64,000 nucleotides of DNA from Denitrobaculum sp965225735 (lineage in GTDB: Bacteria; Pseudomonadota; Alphaproteobacteria; Kiloniellales; Kiloniellaceae). Where the stretch lies: positions 467,126 through 531,125 of the forward strand of contig CBDDBN010000028.1 in the NCBI GenBank assembly GCA_965225735.1. Reading direction: 5' to 3'. Shown one piece after another: positions 54,171-63,078 of this stretch (position 1 is the first letter of the stretch; each line of letters opens with the position of its first letter). The notes beneath the pieces were generated by a model. The model saw only the letters and a list, made by a program, of their open reading frames with translations, searched no databases and had not been told where the DNA came from. A program made the translations under genes and the position numbers.

Positions 54171-54208
54171 AAAGAACGGGCCGGAACCAGCAATCCGACC
54201 CGTTCTTT
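54171..54208. terminator. Intrinsic terminator between porin and IclR genes
   Basis: Arms AAAGAACGGGCCGG (54171-54184) and CCGACCCGTTCTTT (54195-54208) pair with one wobble, flanked by A-rich and T-rich ends, so it may work in both directions. It follows the leftward porin gene. Confidence 0.8.
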
Positions 54209-54298
54209 CTCCGCTTCCGCCCTGCCGCAACAGTACGGTCGCGGGCTGCATTCTCTCCTGTCACCATCATGCCCTGTAGGATGACAGGCGCCGCAGCG

Positions 54299-55411
54299 TT
54301 AAAAACTCAAGACAATGCCGGTGACGATGCCCCAGCCTTCGTTGTCAGTGCCTGCGGCATCGCCGCTGTAATCCACCGCGAAAACCGATCCGATGACATC
54401 GATGCCTGGGCCAAGGCCATAGCTACCGGACAACATAACCGTATCGTTCTCGTCGTCACCGCTGGTCCCGACCAGACCTTCGGCTTCGCCGTGCAGGTAA
54501 GAAAGACTGACTGCCGCCGGACCCCAGGCATAGGACACACCGATGTCGTAACCTTCACCGTCAAAGGAGGTGGTGGCGTCGGCACCGGCACCGGCATTCC
54601 CCTCAGTCTGAGCGTAGGAACCGCCAACGGTGAAGCCGCCGTAGCCGATGTTGAAACCGAAGCTATAGCCTTCCGCATCGTCGCCGCCGCCGCTTGGCGC
54701 GGAGGCCGTCAGATAACCGGCCGCAAGGGCAACATCGAAATCGCCAAAAGTCTCGACAAAGTTGATTCCAAGAGCGACGCCGTTTTCATAGATATCTTCG
54801 GCAGGCTGTGCATTGCTGTCTCGCTCGAACTCAGGAATATAAGAACCGCCGATCTGAAATCCGAACACACGCGGCGTGAAGTAAGTGACCTTGTTGGCCT
54901 TATCTTCACCGAGGAACAGGAAGGTGGACTCAAAGGCCGAATCAGCGTCAGACGAAGTGGTATTCTCAACCCAGTCCGATACGTCGCCATCGTTCAGACC
55001 GATACCGACATCCGGTGCCGCGTACTGCATAATCGCAGCGGCATTGTCCCTCGAACCGATCTCAACACGTCCGAAATCGCCCTCGGAATAGGCGAAGCTC
55101 TCCGCGATCTGTTCCTCATCGTCGGTGTTGCCGTTCAAAACAACCGCTGCACCGAAGCTGATACCGTTGTCCAGGGTCGTCTCGCCGGAAAACTCGATTT
55201 CGGTATCGCTCTTCTGATCGAAGTGATCCTGATCCGTGTCGTTGTCGGCATAGCCGAAAAACTGCTCCATGTAACCGCCGATCCCGAGCGCGATCGGCTC
55301 CTCTGCCTTAGCTCCCGAGGAACCAGCAAGTGCCACGGCAAGCAGTGATACCGTAGCCAGCGCGGAGCGTGCTGATCCGCCCCGCAATTGTTGTCGAAAA
55401 CTCAACTTCAT
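54299..55411 (-). CDS. Outer-membrane porin (general Gram-negative type)
   Basis: About 370 residues: signal peptide (about 1-36, cleavage near AKA-EE), then many alternating beta-strands with acidic loops (TDNEGWG, SGDDENDT). The protein ends in a terminal Phe (IVLSF), as outer-membrane beta-barrels do. FGRVEIGSRDNAAAIM near 108 matches the porin family seen in marine alphaproteobacteria. ATG 55411 is chosen because it gives a normal signal peptide; 55432 is the alternative. Confidence 0.9.
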   Translation of the reverse strand: MKLSFRQQLRGGSARSALATVSLLAVALAGSSGAKAEEPIALGIGGYMEQFFGYADNDTDQDHFDQKSDTEIEFSGETTLDNGISFGAAVVLNGNTDDEEQIAESFAYSEGDFGRVEIGSRDNAAAIMQYAAPDVGIGLNDGDVSDWVENTTSSDADSAFESTFLFLGEDKANKVTYFTPRVFGFQIGGSYIPEFERDSNAQPAEDIYENGVALGINFVETFGDFDVALAAGYLTASAPSGGGDDAEGYSFGFNIGYGGFTVGGSYAQTEGNAGAGADATTSFDGEGYDIGVSYAWGPAAVSLSYLHGEAEGLVGTSGDDENDTVMLSGSYGLGPGIDVIGSVFAVDYSGDAAGTDNEGWGIVTGIVLSF

Positions 55412-56008
55412 TCCTTTCGAAAACGCGCCCACCCGCGAAACCAGACTTAGGAATTCGCTCCGGGCATCCTCTACAAGCCCCCGTCCAGATTGGATAAGAG
55501 GAATGCCAAGATAACGTTATGTTATTACGTATCAAGCCAAATAATCTTAGAGGTCATTTCGACGAAACGCAATCGCGAATCATTATCATTTGCAGAAAAT
55601 CTCAGAGGATAGAATTCTTGTCAATGAGGAAACGGCTCGTCGGAAGTTTTGACACCAAGGGCGGCTTCACTGTTGGCCGCTTCGTGCGGCTACAAAACAA
55701 GCGACTGCGCAGTTCCCGCAAACCAGGAGTGGGATGAAAAGAAATTTCCTGCGGGTGAGCCGATATAGCAGCCACAACCCTGAGACAAAGGAGTGTTGAA
55801 AATTTTAGTAAAGAGTTTCAGTTAATTATCACGACTAGATGCGGTTAAGAATGAGCATGAAGTGATAAATCACAGTGCTTTATAGAAAGATTGATCATAC
55901 ACCGCTAGAGCAAGGAATTTGTTCGAACAAACGCAATTCCATTCACTCTATGTTAAGCGCAAAGCACTCAAAGTGACATGAGATGGATTGCCGAACGAGG
56001 AGCATCTG
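55412..56008. other. Non-coding region upstream of the porin gene
   Basis: About 600 bases without a supported gene. It becomes AT-rich and probably holds the porin promoter. A Fur-like site is listed separately, and the palindrome ATAACGTTAT occurs near 55,510. Confidence 0.5.
55575..55593. promoter_or_regulatory. Fur-box-like sequence upstream of the porin gene
   Basis: GCGAATCATTATCATTTGC (on the other strand GCAAATGATAATGATTCGC) matches the AATGATAATGATT part of the Fur consensus. It lies about 165 bases before the porin start. A single sequence match. Confidence 0.35.
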
Positions 56009-56233
56009 ATGGCGCTGTCGAGGGGAACGGTCGAAACGCTTATCGACCTGGTTGAGATCAAACTGAGTTGTGTTGAAGTCTATGATCGGGACGACGCTAG
56101 AGAGCTGGCTCGGCTCGAGCAAAGCCGCCGCGAACTGCTGGCCATGGCTGGCAGAGAAGAAGGTGAGCCTGCCGAAATCGTAAAGATTTCCCGTGGCGCA
56201 CGCGGCCGGAGCCGCTCCGCTGTCACACACTGA
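56009..56233 (+). CDS. Small hypothetical protein
   Basis: 74 residues: an amphipathic helical first half (VETLIDLVEIKLSCVEVYD) and a basic tail ending RGARGRSRSAVTH. GAGGAG lies at a good distance before ATG 56009; the upstream in-frame ATG at 55988 lacks such a site. No family is recognised. Confidence 0.6.
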   Translation: MALSRGTVETLIDLVEIKLSCVEVYDRDDARELARLEQSRRELLAMAGREEGEPAEIVKISRGARGRSRSAVTH

Positions 56234-56313
56234 GTGGCAGACCGCAGCAGTAGATCTCGATTGCTTCGCCTGAAGCAGTCAGGCCGGCCTGTAAGAAACG
56301 CGCCTGGCGGCTC

Positions 56314-57471
56314 TTAAACCAGCGCGGCTTCCAGATCAGCGATAAGATCTTCGATGTCCTCGATACCGACGGACAGACGCAGCATGTCGTCAGGTATCGG
56401 ACTATCTGGTCCCTCCACCGTGGCACGGTGTTCGACCAGACTCTCTACGCCGCCTAAAGATGTCGCGCGCAGAAAACAGTCGAGCTTCCCGGTACAGCGT
56501 AGCGCCGCCTCACGGCCACCCTTCACCCGCAGCGAAAGCATGCCGCCAAAACCACCCTGCATCTGCTTGCGGGCGATCTCATGTCCAGGGTGGCTTTCCA
56601 ATCCCGGGTAGAGTACTTCCTCAATAGCCGCGTGACCCTCGAAATGACGGGCGATGGCCATGGCATTTTCGCTACAGCGCGCCACCCGCAGAAAAAGAGT
56701 CCGCATCCCGCGCAGCAACAGCCAGGATTCGAAGGTGCCCAGCACGCCCCCGACATTCAGGCGATTGTCCCGCACCCTCCCCCAGAATTCATCTTCCTGC
56801 GCAGTCACCAACGCCCCCGCCAGTACGTCGCTGTGACCGTTGAGATACTTGGTGGCCGAGTGGAAAACGATATCGGCGCCCAGTTCCAGAGGCCGCGTTA
56901 ACACCGGCGTGACGACCGTTGAATCGACCACGACCCGGGCACCTGCTGCATGCGCGAGCTTTGCCACCGCCGCGATGTCAACCACGTCCCAAGTTGGATT
57001 GGCCGGGGTCTCGACCCAAACAAGCTTGGTTTCACCTGGCTTGATCGCGGCTTCGAATGCGCCCTCTTTTGTCGCATCGACGAAGTCCAGGCCGATCCCC
57101 CAATCGGCGCAGAAGGAAACCATCCAGGCACGCAGAGTCCAGTACATGACATTCTGGGCCACGATATGATCGCCGGGCCGCAACGCCTGGATCACCGCCG
57201 ACGCCGCGGCCATGCCTGAAGCGAAGAGCAGCGCTTCCCGGCCGCCCTCCAGGCGGGCCAGAAGTGCCTCCGCCTGTTCGGGGTTAGGTGCTTGATCCCG
57301 CGCGTAAATCCGTCCTTCGATCAGGGGATCGTAGTTCCGGTCACGCACGAAGGTCGTGGAGGGCTGGATCGGCGGAACGACACCGCCGGTGGCGGGATCG
57401 ATGCTGTTGAGGGTTTGGGCGGCCAGCGTTGCGGGCCGCCGTTTATCCTTGCTCTTATCCGCGTCAGTCAT
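56314..57471 (-). CDS. Cys/Met-metabolism PLP-dependent enzyme (cystathionine gamma-synthase family)
   Basis: 385 residues. PLP-binding Lys is in HSATKYLNGHSD near 211. Also visible: TTFVRDRNYDP near 39, LLFASGMAAASAV near 81 and VVVDSTVVTPVL near 175, where many relatives have DNT. ATSLGGVESLVEHRAT near 340 and a closing LSVGIEDIEDLIADL are standard. Acts in trans-sulfuration or as a gamma-synthase/lyase; substrate not clear from sequence. Confidence 0.9.
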   Translation of the reverse strand: MTDADKSKDKRRPATLAAQTLNSIDPATGGVVPPIQPSTTFVRDRNYDPLIEGRIYARDQAPNPEQAEALLARLEGGREALLFASGMAAASAVIQALRPGDHIVAQNVMYWTLRAWMVSFCADWGIGLDFVDATKEGAFEAAIKPGETKLVWVETPANPTWDVVDIAAVAKLAHAAGARVVVDSTVVTPVLTRPLELGADIVFHSATKYLNGHSDVLAGALVTAQEDEFWGRVRDNRLNVGGVLGTFESWLLLRGMRTLFLRVARCSENAMAIARHFEGHAAIEEVLYPGLESHPGHEIARKQMQGGFGGMLSLRVKGGREAALRCTGKLDCFLRATSLGGVESLVEHRATVEGPDSPIPDDMLRLSVGIEDIEDLIADLEAALV

Positions 57472-57526
57472 GACGCCTTACGAGGCCCGCGCAGATGCAA
57501 AAAGCCATACAATTGCCACGGGCCGC

Positions 57527-58979
57527 TTATCCCAGCTTCTGCTTCAGCAGCTGATTGACCACACCCGGGTTAGCCTTGCCCTGGGTCGCTTTCATCACCT
57601 GTCCCACGAACCACCCAATCAGCTTGGCGTTGCCGCCCTTGTACTGCTCGACCTGGCCAGGATTGTCCGCGATCAGCTGATCGACGATCGCTTCCAGCGC
57701 ACCCGGTGTCAGTGATCTGCTTCAAGCCCTTTTCTTCGACGATAGAGGCCGCATCCTTGCCGGTCTCCCACATGGCCTCGAAGACCTCCTTGGCGATCCG
57801 GCCGGAAATGGTGTTGTCGGCGATCAGGTCCAGCAAGCCGCCGAGTTTCGCTGCATCGACCGGCGCAGAGCTCAGGGTCGCGCCGCTGGTCTTGTTCAGA
57901 GCGCCGAAGTAGTCACCGATGACCCAGTTGGCCGCCAGCTTCGGATCCCGCCCTTCGGCGACAGCCTCATAGAAGGCGGCGGTTTCCTGATCGACGACCA
58001 GAACACCCGCGTCATAGGCCGAAAGACCGAAGTCGGCGATGAAGCGCTGCTTCTTGGGATCCGGCAGCTCAGGAAGATCGCCTTTGAGCGACTCCACCCA
58101 GGCGCCATCTAGCTTCAGGGGCAGCAGATCGGGATCGGGGAAGTAGCGGTAGTCATGTGCCTCTTCCTTGCTGCGCATGGAGCGGCTGGTGCCTTTGCTG
58201 GCGTCGAATAGACGGGTTTCCTGGTCGATGGTGCCGCCCTCTTCCAGGATCTGCACCTGACGCTTCGCCTCGAGTTCGATAGCCTGCTGCACGAAACGGA
58301 TCGAGTTGACATTCTTGGTCTCGGTCCGGGTCCCGAAAGGCTCGCCGGGCCGGCGCATGGAGAGGTTCACGTCGGCGCGCATGGAGCCTTCGTCCATGTT
58401 GCCGTCGCAGGTACCCAGATAGCGCAGGATGGAGCGCAGCTTGCGCAGATAAGCGCCCGCCTCTTCCGCCGAGCGCATATCGGGCTTTGAGACGATCTCC
58501 ATCAGGGTCACGCCCGAGCGGTTCAGATCGATATAGGACTGGGTAGGATGCTGGTCGTGCAGACTCTTGCCGGCGTCCTGCTCCAGGTGCAACCGCTCGA
58601 TACCGACTTCACGGGTCTCGCCGTCGGGCAGGTCCAGGATAATGGTCCCCTCGCCCACGATCGGATGCAGGTACTGGGAGATCTGATAGCCCTGCGGCAG
58701 ATCGGCGTAGAAGTAGTTCTTCCGCTCGAACTCCGAGAAGAGGTTGATCTTGGCGTTCAGACCCAGGCCGGTTTTGACCGCCTGCTCTACCGCCATGCTG
58801 TTGATCACCGGCAGCATGCCAGGCATTGCCGCATCCACCAGGGAAACCTGGCTGTTGGGGTCCGCGCCGAATGCAGTGGCCGCGCCGGAAAAGAGCTTGG
58901 AATCGGCAATCACCTGGGCGTGGACCTCGAGTCCGATAACCATTTCCCAGGGGCCGGTTTTACCTTCGATTGTCGCCAT
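57527..58979 (-). pseudogene. gatB: gatB (Asp/Glu-tRNA amidotransferase subunit B) with a one-base frameshift
   Basis: The reading frame is a normal GatB from MATIEGKTGPWEMVIGLEVH to EEKGLKQITDTG (about residue 426). There an extra C in the CCC at 57702-57704 shifts the frame. Removing it restores the family ending (ALEAIVDQLIADNPGQVEQ, then GGNAKLIGWFVGQVMK) and a stop at 57527-57529, about 483 residues in all. GatB transfers ammonia to Glu- or Asp-tRNA and is usually essential, so a sequencing or assembly error is more likely than a real null. Confidence 0.92.
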
Positions 58980-59016
58980 GACGTCTCGTCTTTCCTCTAT
59001 GCCTTAAGCCGGTCGA

Positions 59017-59520
59017 TCAGGAGATGATCTGGGGCAAGGCTTCAAATCCAGCGGCGCTCTCCAGCACCTCGGCAACTTTCAGCAGCGTGCCTTCCTCGAA
59101 GGGCTGGCCAAGCAGTTGCAGACCCAGCGGCAGTCCGTCGTTCGACAGTCCGGCCGGGATCGAGATCCCGGGCAGGCCCGCCAGGCTGGCTGGCACGGTG
59201 AAGACATCGTTGAGGTACATGGCGACCGGGTCGTCCATCTTGTCGCCCATGCCGAAGGCCGCGCTGGGCGCGGTCGGTGTCAGCACCACATCGACCTTTT
59301 CATAGGCCGCCTTGAAGTCGTTGGCGATCAGGGTGCGGATCTGGCGCGCCTTGTTGTAGTAGGCGTCGTAGTAACCGGCCGAGAGCACGTAGGTGCCGAT
59401 CAGGACGCGGCGCTTAACTTCGGCACCGAAGCCCTCACCCCGGGTCGCCTCGTACATGTCATCGAGAGTTTCGCCCGGCACCCGAAGGCCATAACGCACG
59501 CCGTCGTAGCGGGCCAATAC
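59017..59520 (-). CDS. gatA: gatA (amidotransferase subunit A), C-terminal third only
   Basis: About 167 residues match the GatA C terminus: LARYDGVRYGLR, TRGEGFGAEVKRRVLIGTYVLSAG (in part), VLTPTAP, GLPGISIPAG and LPLGLQLLGQPFEE. The first two thirds, including the amidase Ser-Ser-Lys site, are missing because bacterial sequence stops at about 59,517-59,520, where AT-rich DNA begins. The gene lies just upstream of gatB on the same strand, the normal gatAB order. The ATG at 59517 is not the real start. Confidence 0.93.
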   Translation of the reverse strand, partial: VLARYDGVRYGLRVPGETLDDMYEATRGEGFGAEVKRRVLIGTYVLSAGYYDAYYNKARQIRTLIANDFKAAYEKVDVVLTPTAPSAAFGMGDKMDDPVAMYLNDVFTVPASLAGLPGISIPAGLSNDGLPLGLQLLGQPFEEGTLLKVAEVLESAAGFEALPQIIS

Positions 59521-60020
59521 CGTTTAGAATTAGATTAAATTGTGTACTACAACTATGCACACCTTATTCGGGACATTTCTAGTTTTATGTTTGCTGAAAC
59601 TATGAGCTGGCCAAGGATTCAACATGATTGATGCGCGTGAAAGCCAATTATTTATAGATAAATAATTCCATCTACATTTATTCTTTATAAATAAAGATAA
59701 CAGTTGTTCAATATTATTTATAAATAATGAAAAATACGGGAAAACATTCGCCAAATAATAAATTACACTTGGCGGCCCATATTAACGCGGTGACAACGGG
59801 CGGATTAAATGCATTCTTGTATTTCCTTCCACGACCGGCTGCCTGAACATGCAATGTATACAGACTGCATACTTCGAGCGAAATCCTCTTTCAAAAATTT
59901 TTATTTATGAAGCTTATATTATATTAATGGCTTATAAAGCTATTTATAAGCTGTCACAGTGGGGAACATAGGGTAACATTCTTTACTTCATTTATCATCA
60001 TGAAATAAGTTGAAAATGAA
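59521..60020. other. AT-rich eukaryotic-type non-coding DNA after the join
   Basis: No gene is seen. Base composition drops sharply from the bacterial side. Three short perfect palindromes built on ATTTATA-type cores lie at 59646-59667, 59683-59696 and 59713-59728. Confidence 0.6.
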
Positions 60021-60548
60021 TTAAAGGGAAATGGCAACAAAAAATTTTATCGTCTTATTTGAAAGAGATTGCAAAACAATATATGGAAGTCTATTACAGA
60101 ATTTTTATATCTGCCTTCTTTGGTGAGATATTTTGACCTGAAATATTTAGTTGTCGGCCATCTTGGATATTTGTAGATGTGCATGATACGTCACAACTGG
60201 GGTCACGCAATTTTTTTTCTTACGATACAATGATTAATCTTCTCCAATGACTACACACATGGTAAGTGCTCTCGACTAAAACACGGACTGAAAAGGTTTT
60301 AAACAATATTTGATTGTTGGTAGGTATTTAGGAGTAGCTTTAAATGGCTTATCCTGTTGTGACGTCACTAAAACATTGTTAATGAGGTTAAAAATTAATC
60401 CAAGATGGCGGACAGTTCGATTATTTAGGTGAGAATATCTCCCGAAGTAAAACAGATATAAAAAAAATTTTGTAATAGACTTCTATATATTATTTTGGAG
60501 TATCTTTCAAATGAAACAATAAAAGTTTTTGTTGCCATTTCCCTTTAA
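60021..60548. mobile_element. MITE-like foldback element with TTAA target site
   Basis: A 528-bp element whose two ends are long imperfect inverted repeats of roughly 200 bases. The outer ends read TTAA-AGGGAAATGGCAAC and GTTGCCATTTCCCT-TTAA. The arms run inward through AGTCTATTACA, a CCAAGATGGC/GCCATCTTGG block, and CGTCACAAC/GTTGTGACG. A TTAA duplication with long terminal inverted repeats and no ORF is typical of a non-autonomous piggyBac-type MITE. Confidence 0.8.
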
Positions 60549-61536
60549 GACGTCTTTTGAAATCGGCATATAAGATGTTTGATGCATACCTGATGTTTTA
60601 ATAATGAGGTATATTAATATATGCACCTGGTAAAACGGAGGATTGACTCGGTAGCTATGATAATACCTTTTTCCGATTTGATTGGTTAATCGGCACATCT
60701 TATTGGCTCAAAGATAGATTAAGGTAGCGGTAGAGGCATTGGAAGCCAAATCGGAACCTCTCTATTTAACCTGCGATCATGCTCTATACTACGTAGTAGA
60801 GCCTGATACAATCCTTAATCCGGTCGCGTTCCGCCCACACAATAGTTTTACAACAAAAACAACAATCTAATTAAAGTTACAGTGGCTAAATATATCTTAT
60901 GTAATTAGCTTTAACCAATCAGAGATATTCTTGCTAGAAATAAGCCAATCAGAGTTACAACCGGAATCTGGTTGTAATGGCACAGACATTTGATAACATT
61001 TGTATCAGGCCTTTATCTAAATAAAGGCTTGATCGCAGGTTACTCTCTATTATGAGCCTAAACATGACTGTAACGAATATTTTATACGGATGTTAGCGGA
61101 GTAAGGAAGTACACAAACACAATTTAGACACAATTTCTTACCATTTATTACTTTATTTTCGTGCAGAAAATGCAACCATGAGCAAATGCTGATCACAACA
61201 TGTATCAAGACTGGAAAAAATCAACCGCATTTTAAAGCAATATCAAATTACGCTGGCTTAACCCAATCATTCATATCACTATCGAACATCACTAATCTGT
61301 ACGTTTATATTCTCAAGTCATATATCTCCATTTGTGGGAAGGTGGTGTTCTTGGAAGGAAATCGTTTGAATGTATACGTGGCACTCGACGCTAATTAAAT
61401 ATTAATGCTTCAGAAAAAAATTTAAAGTACGCAAATCAAATAATGCGAGTCAAACTAAGGTCGGTTTTCTCTGATAGAGCTGCATTGTAGCTAAATAGGG
61501 TTTGTTGGTGGCATTGGTAGCATATAGTGATACAGT
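60549..61536. other. AT-rich non-coding DNA between the MITE and the exon
   Basis: No gene is supported; ORFs here are short and lack family similarity. It contains an inverted repeat (listed separately) and two copies of CCAATCAGAG near 60,917 and 60,950. Confidence 0.5.
60768..61041. repeat. Inverted repeat with a different palindrome nested in each arm
   Basis: The left arm (60768-60811) and right arm (61000-61041) share AACCTGCGATCA at the outside and CCTGATACAA at the inside. Between these, each arm holds its own palindrome of about 20 bases (left built on TACTACGTAGTA, right on TTTATCTAAATAAA). Looks like the remnant of a foldback transposon. Confidence 0.65.
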
Positions 61537-62278
61537 ATGGAGAAAAGCGAAGAAAGACATACAAATCCTGCGATGGAGTCTGCAAAAATCGTTGATACGG
61601 CGCGTATGATATTCGATGAAATTTTGGACGGACCAATGAAGCATTTTATCGAGCCACTACAAGTGATTAAGGAGAATAAATTCGGTTTAGTGTGGCGTGA
61701 GGAAAACGAACGTAATGACAAAGTCATGTCTCATGCCAGAACCTTCATAAAAGCCATAATAAGTAATGTCTCTTCCAAACATGCGGAAGCGGCGAAGCAC
61801 ATCGAAGGCAGTACTTGCGATTTATTTGTTGCTTATGTATACGAAAAGTTGGATTGTTCTCTTCTCGGTCAAGACCCTTTTGAGGATTCTTGCAAAGAAA
61901 TAAAGGACCTGATTACCAGCAGAATATTGAAAATTAAAGATGCCTTAGAAGTGCAGCATGACGTGCAGCCAAAACAAACATCCGACCTTGAAGTTATGAT
62001 TTTACAATCAGACTTGTTGGATTCGATTCATATTCATCACACATTACTCTGTTGTCAAATTGCAAATGATTGTAATGATCCAGAGCAGAGTAATAACTTC
62101 CTCAAGAATCTCGAGAAAGAACATTTGCTGAGTGAGCTATCGTTGTCGTATGAAAATGCGAATGTTCCGAAATATGTCATGGCGCGCTGTGGCGACGTGT
62201 TGTATGTCTGTTTTAAATGGGTGCAATTCCATAATTTTGGTACCACTGAACGATCCTATCGTGGTGAAATTTGTACAG
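61537..62278 (+). CDS. Exon-like ORF of an unidentified animal gene
   Basis: An open frame of about 247 codons from ATG 61537, acidic and helical (ESAKIVDTARMIFDEILD, SRILKIKDALEV), ending near PKYVMARCGDVLYVCFK. At 62279 there is a good 5' splice donor (ACAG|GTATGT), after which the frame runs on only into unlikely sequence to 62394. This suggests a first coding exon with phase-1 donor. The last segment is faintly like the start of a lipase class 3 core, but I do not claim that. Function unknown. Confidence 0.5.
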
Positions 62279-62757
62279 GTATGTCCAGTAAGTTCTTGGT
62301 ACTATTAGATTTTTCAAAATTATTTTGTAAACGTAGTGTAAAAATACAAGCGACAGCTCTATTGTTATGCAAACTTTCGCATGGCAACCCATAAATGACA
62401 ACAACATACTGCATACATTGCAGTTAGGCTTGGACGCAAGATATTTCAAAAAGAGTGTATACCAAGTTGCTATCAAGTATATTTAGCAATTAGGTAGCGA
62501 GACTGGATTGTCTATGACATTGTCTATGAGACATAGTCAATACTGGATTGTATATGAGCGCATAGTCATCACACAGGGAAATCTGAATCTTGGAATATAT
62601 TAATTATAGATACACAAGTATAAAAAAGATCTATTACAATAGGAACTGAAACATTGATATAGGTTTTAGCGCGAGTAGCTAGAATATTTTTTGCTGGATT
62701 TGGTGTTTAATGTGGATAGCCGCCAATAATCATGTTGTTATTAATCGGTTATAAATT
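62279..62757 (+). other. Probable intron start and AT-rich non-coding DNA
   Basis: Begins with GTATGT right after the exon-like ORF. No further exon is recognised. Contains short direct repeats of GACATAGTC/GTCTATGA near 62,510-62,570. Confidence 0.4.
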
Positions 62758-62958
62758 CAACATGTTTCCGTTTTTAGGTAGCTTTCAAAATTGGACATAT
62801 CAAATTCAGCATAGCCTTTAAATTTGGCATTGCTTCAATTTCAACATGTTTCCGCATTCAGGTACTTTTAAAAATTGGACATATCAAATTTAGCATTGCG
62901 CTTAAATTTAGCATTGCTTTAATTTCAACATTCAACATGTTTCCGAATTTAGGTACTT
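62758..62958. repeat. Tandem repeat of about 85-91 bp, two full copies and a partial third
   Basis: Copies begin with CAACATGTTTCCG at 62758, 62842 and 62933. Shared blocks are AGGTA-CTTT, AAATTGGACATATCAAATT and TTTAGCATTGCTT. The third copy stops just before the C-run. Confidence 0.85.
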
Positions 62959-62964
62959 TTCTCT

Positions 62965-62976
62965 CCCCCCCCCCCC
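62965..62976. repeat. C12 homopolymer
   Basis: Twelve consecutive Cs after CTCT, at the end of the third tandem copy. Run length is likely to be unreliable in the assembly. Confidence 0.9.
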
Positions 62977-63078
62977 GCATGCACATTGCAGAAGGATCAC
63001 AATATGGCGACTGCGAATAAAAATATAAATGAAAATATAGTCGCTGTTGAAGACTTGAAGATATAATACCGAGATTTA

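Noticed and set aside
55519..55737. A 72-codon ORF upstream of the porin gene
   Set aside because: No ribosome site or family similarity, and it overlaps a regulatory-looking AT-rich region.
61000..61041. An additional tRNA or intrinsic terminator in the AT-rich part
   Set aside because: The hairpins there pair with the distant arm of an inverted repeat and lack tRNA features or a terminator T-run.
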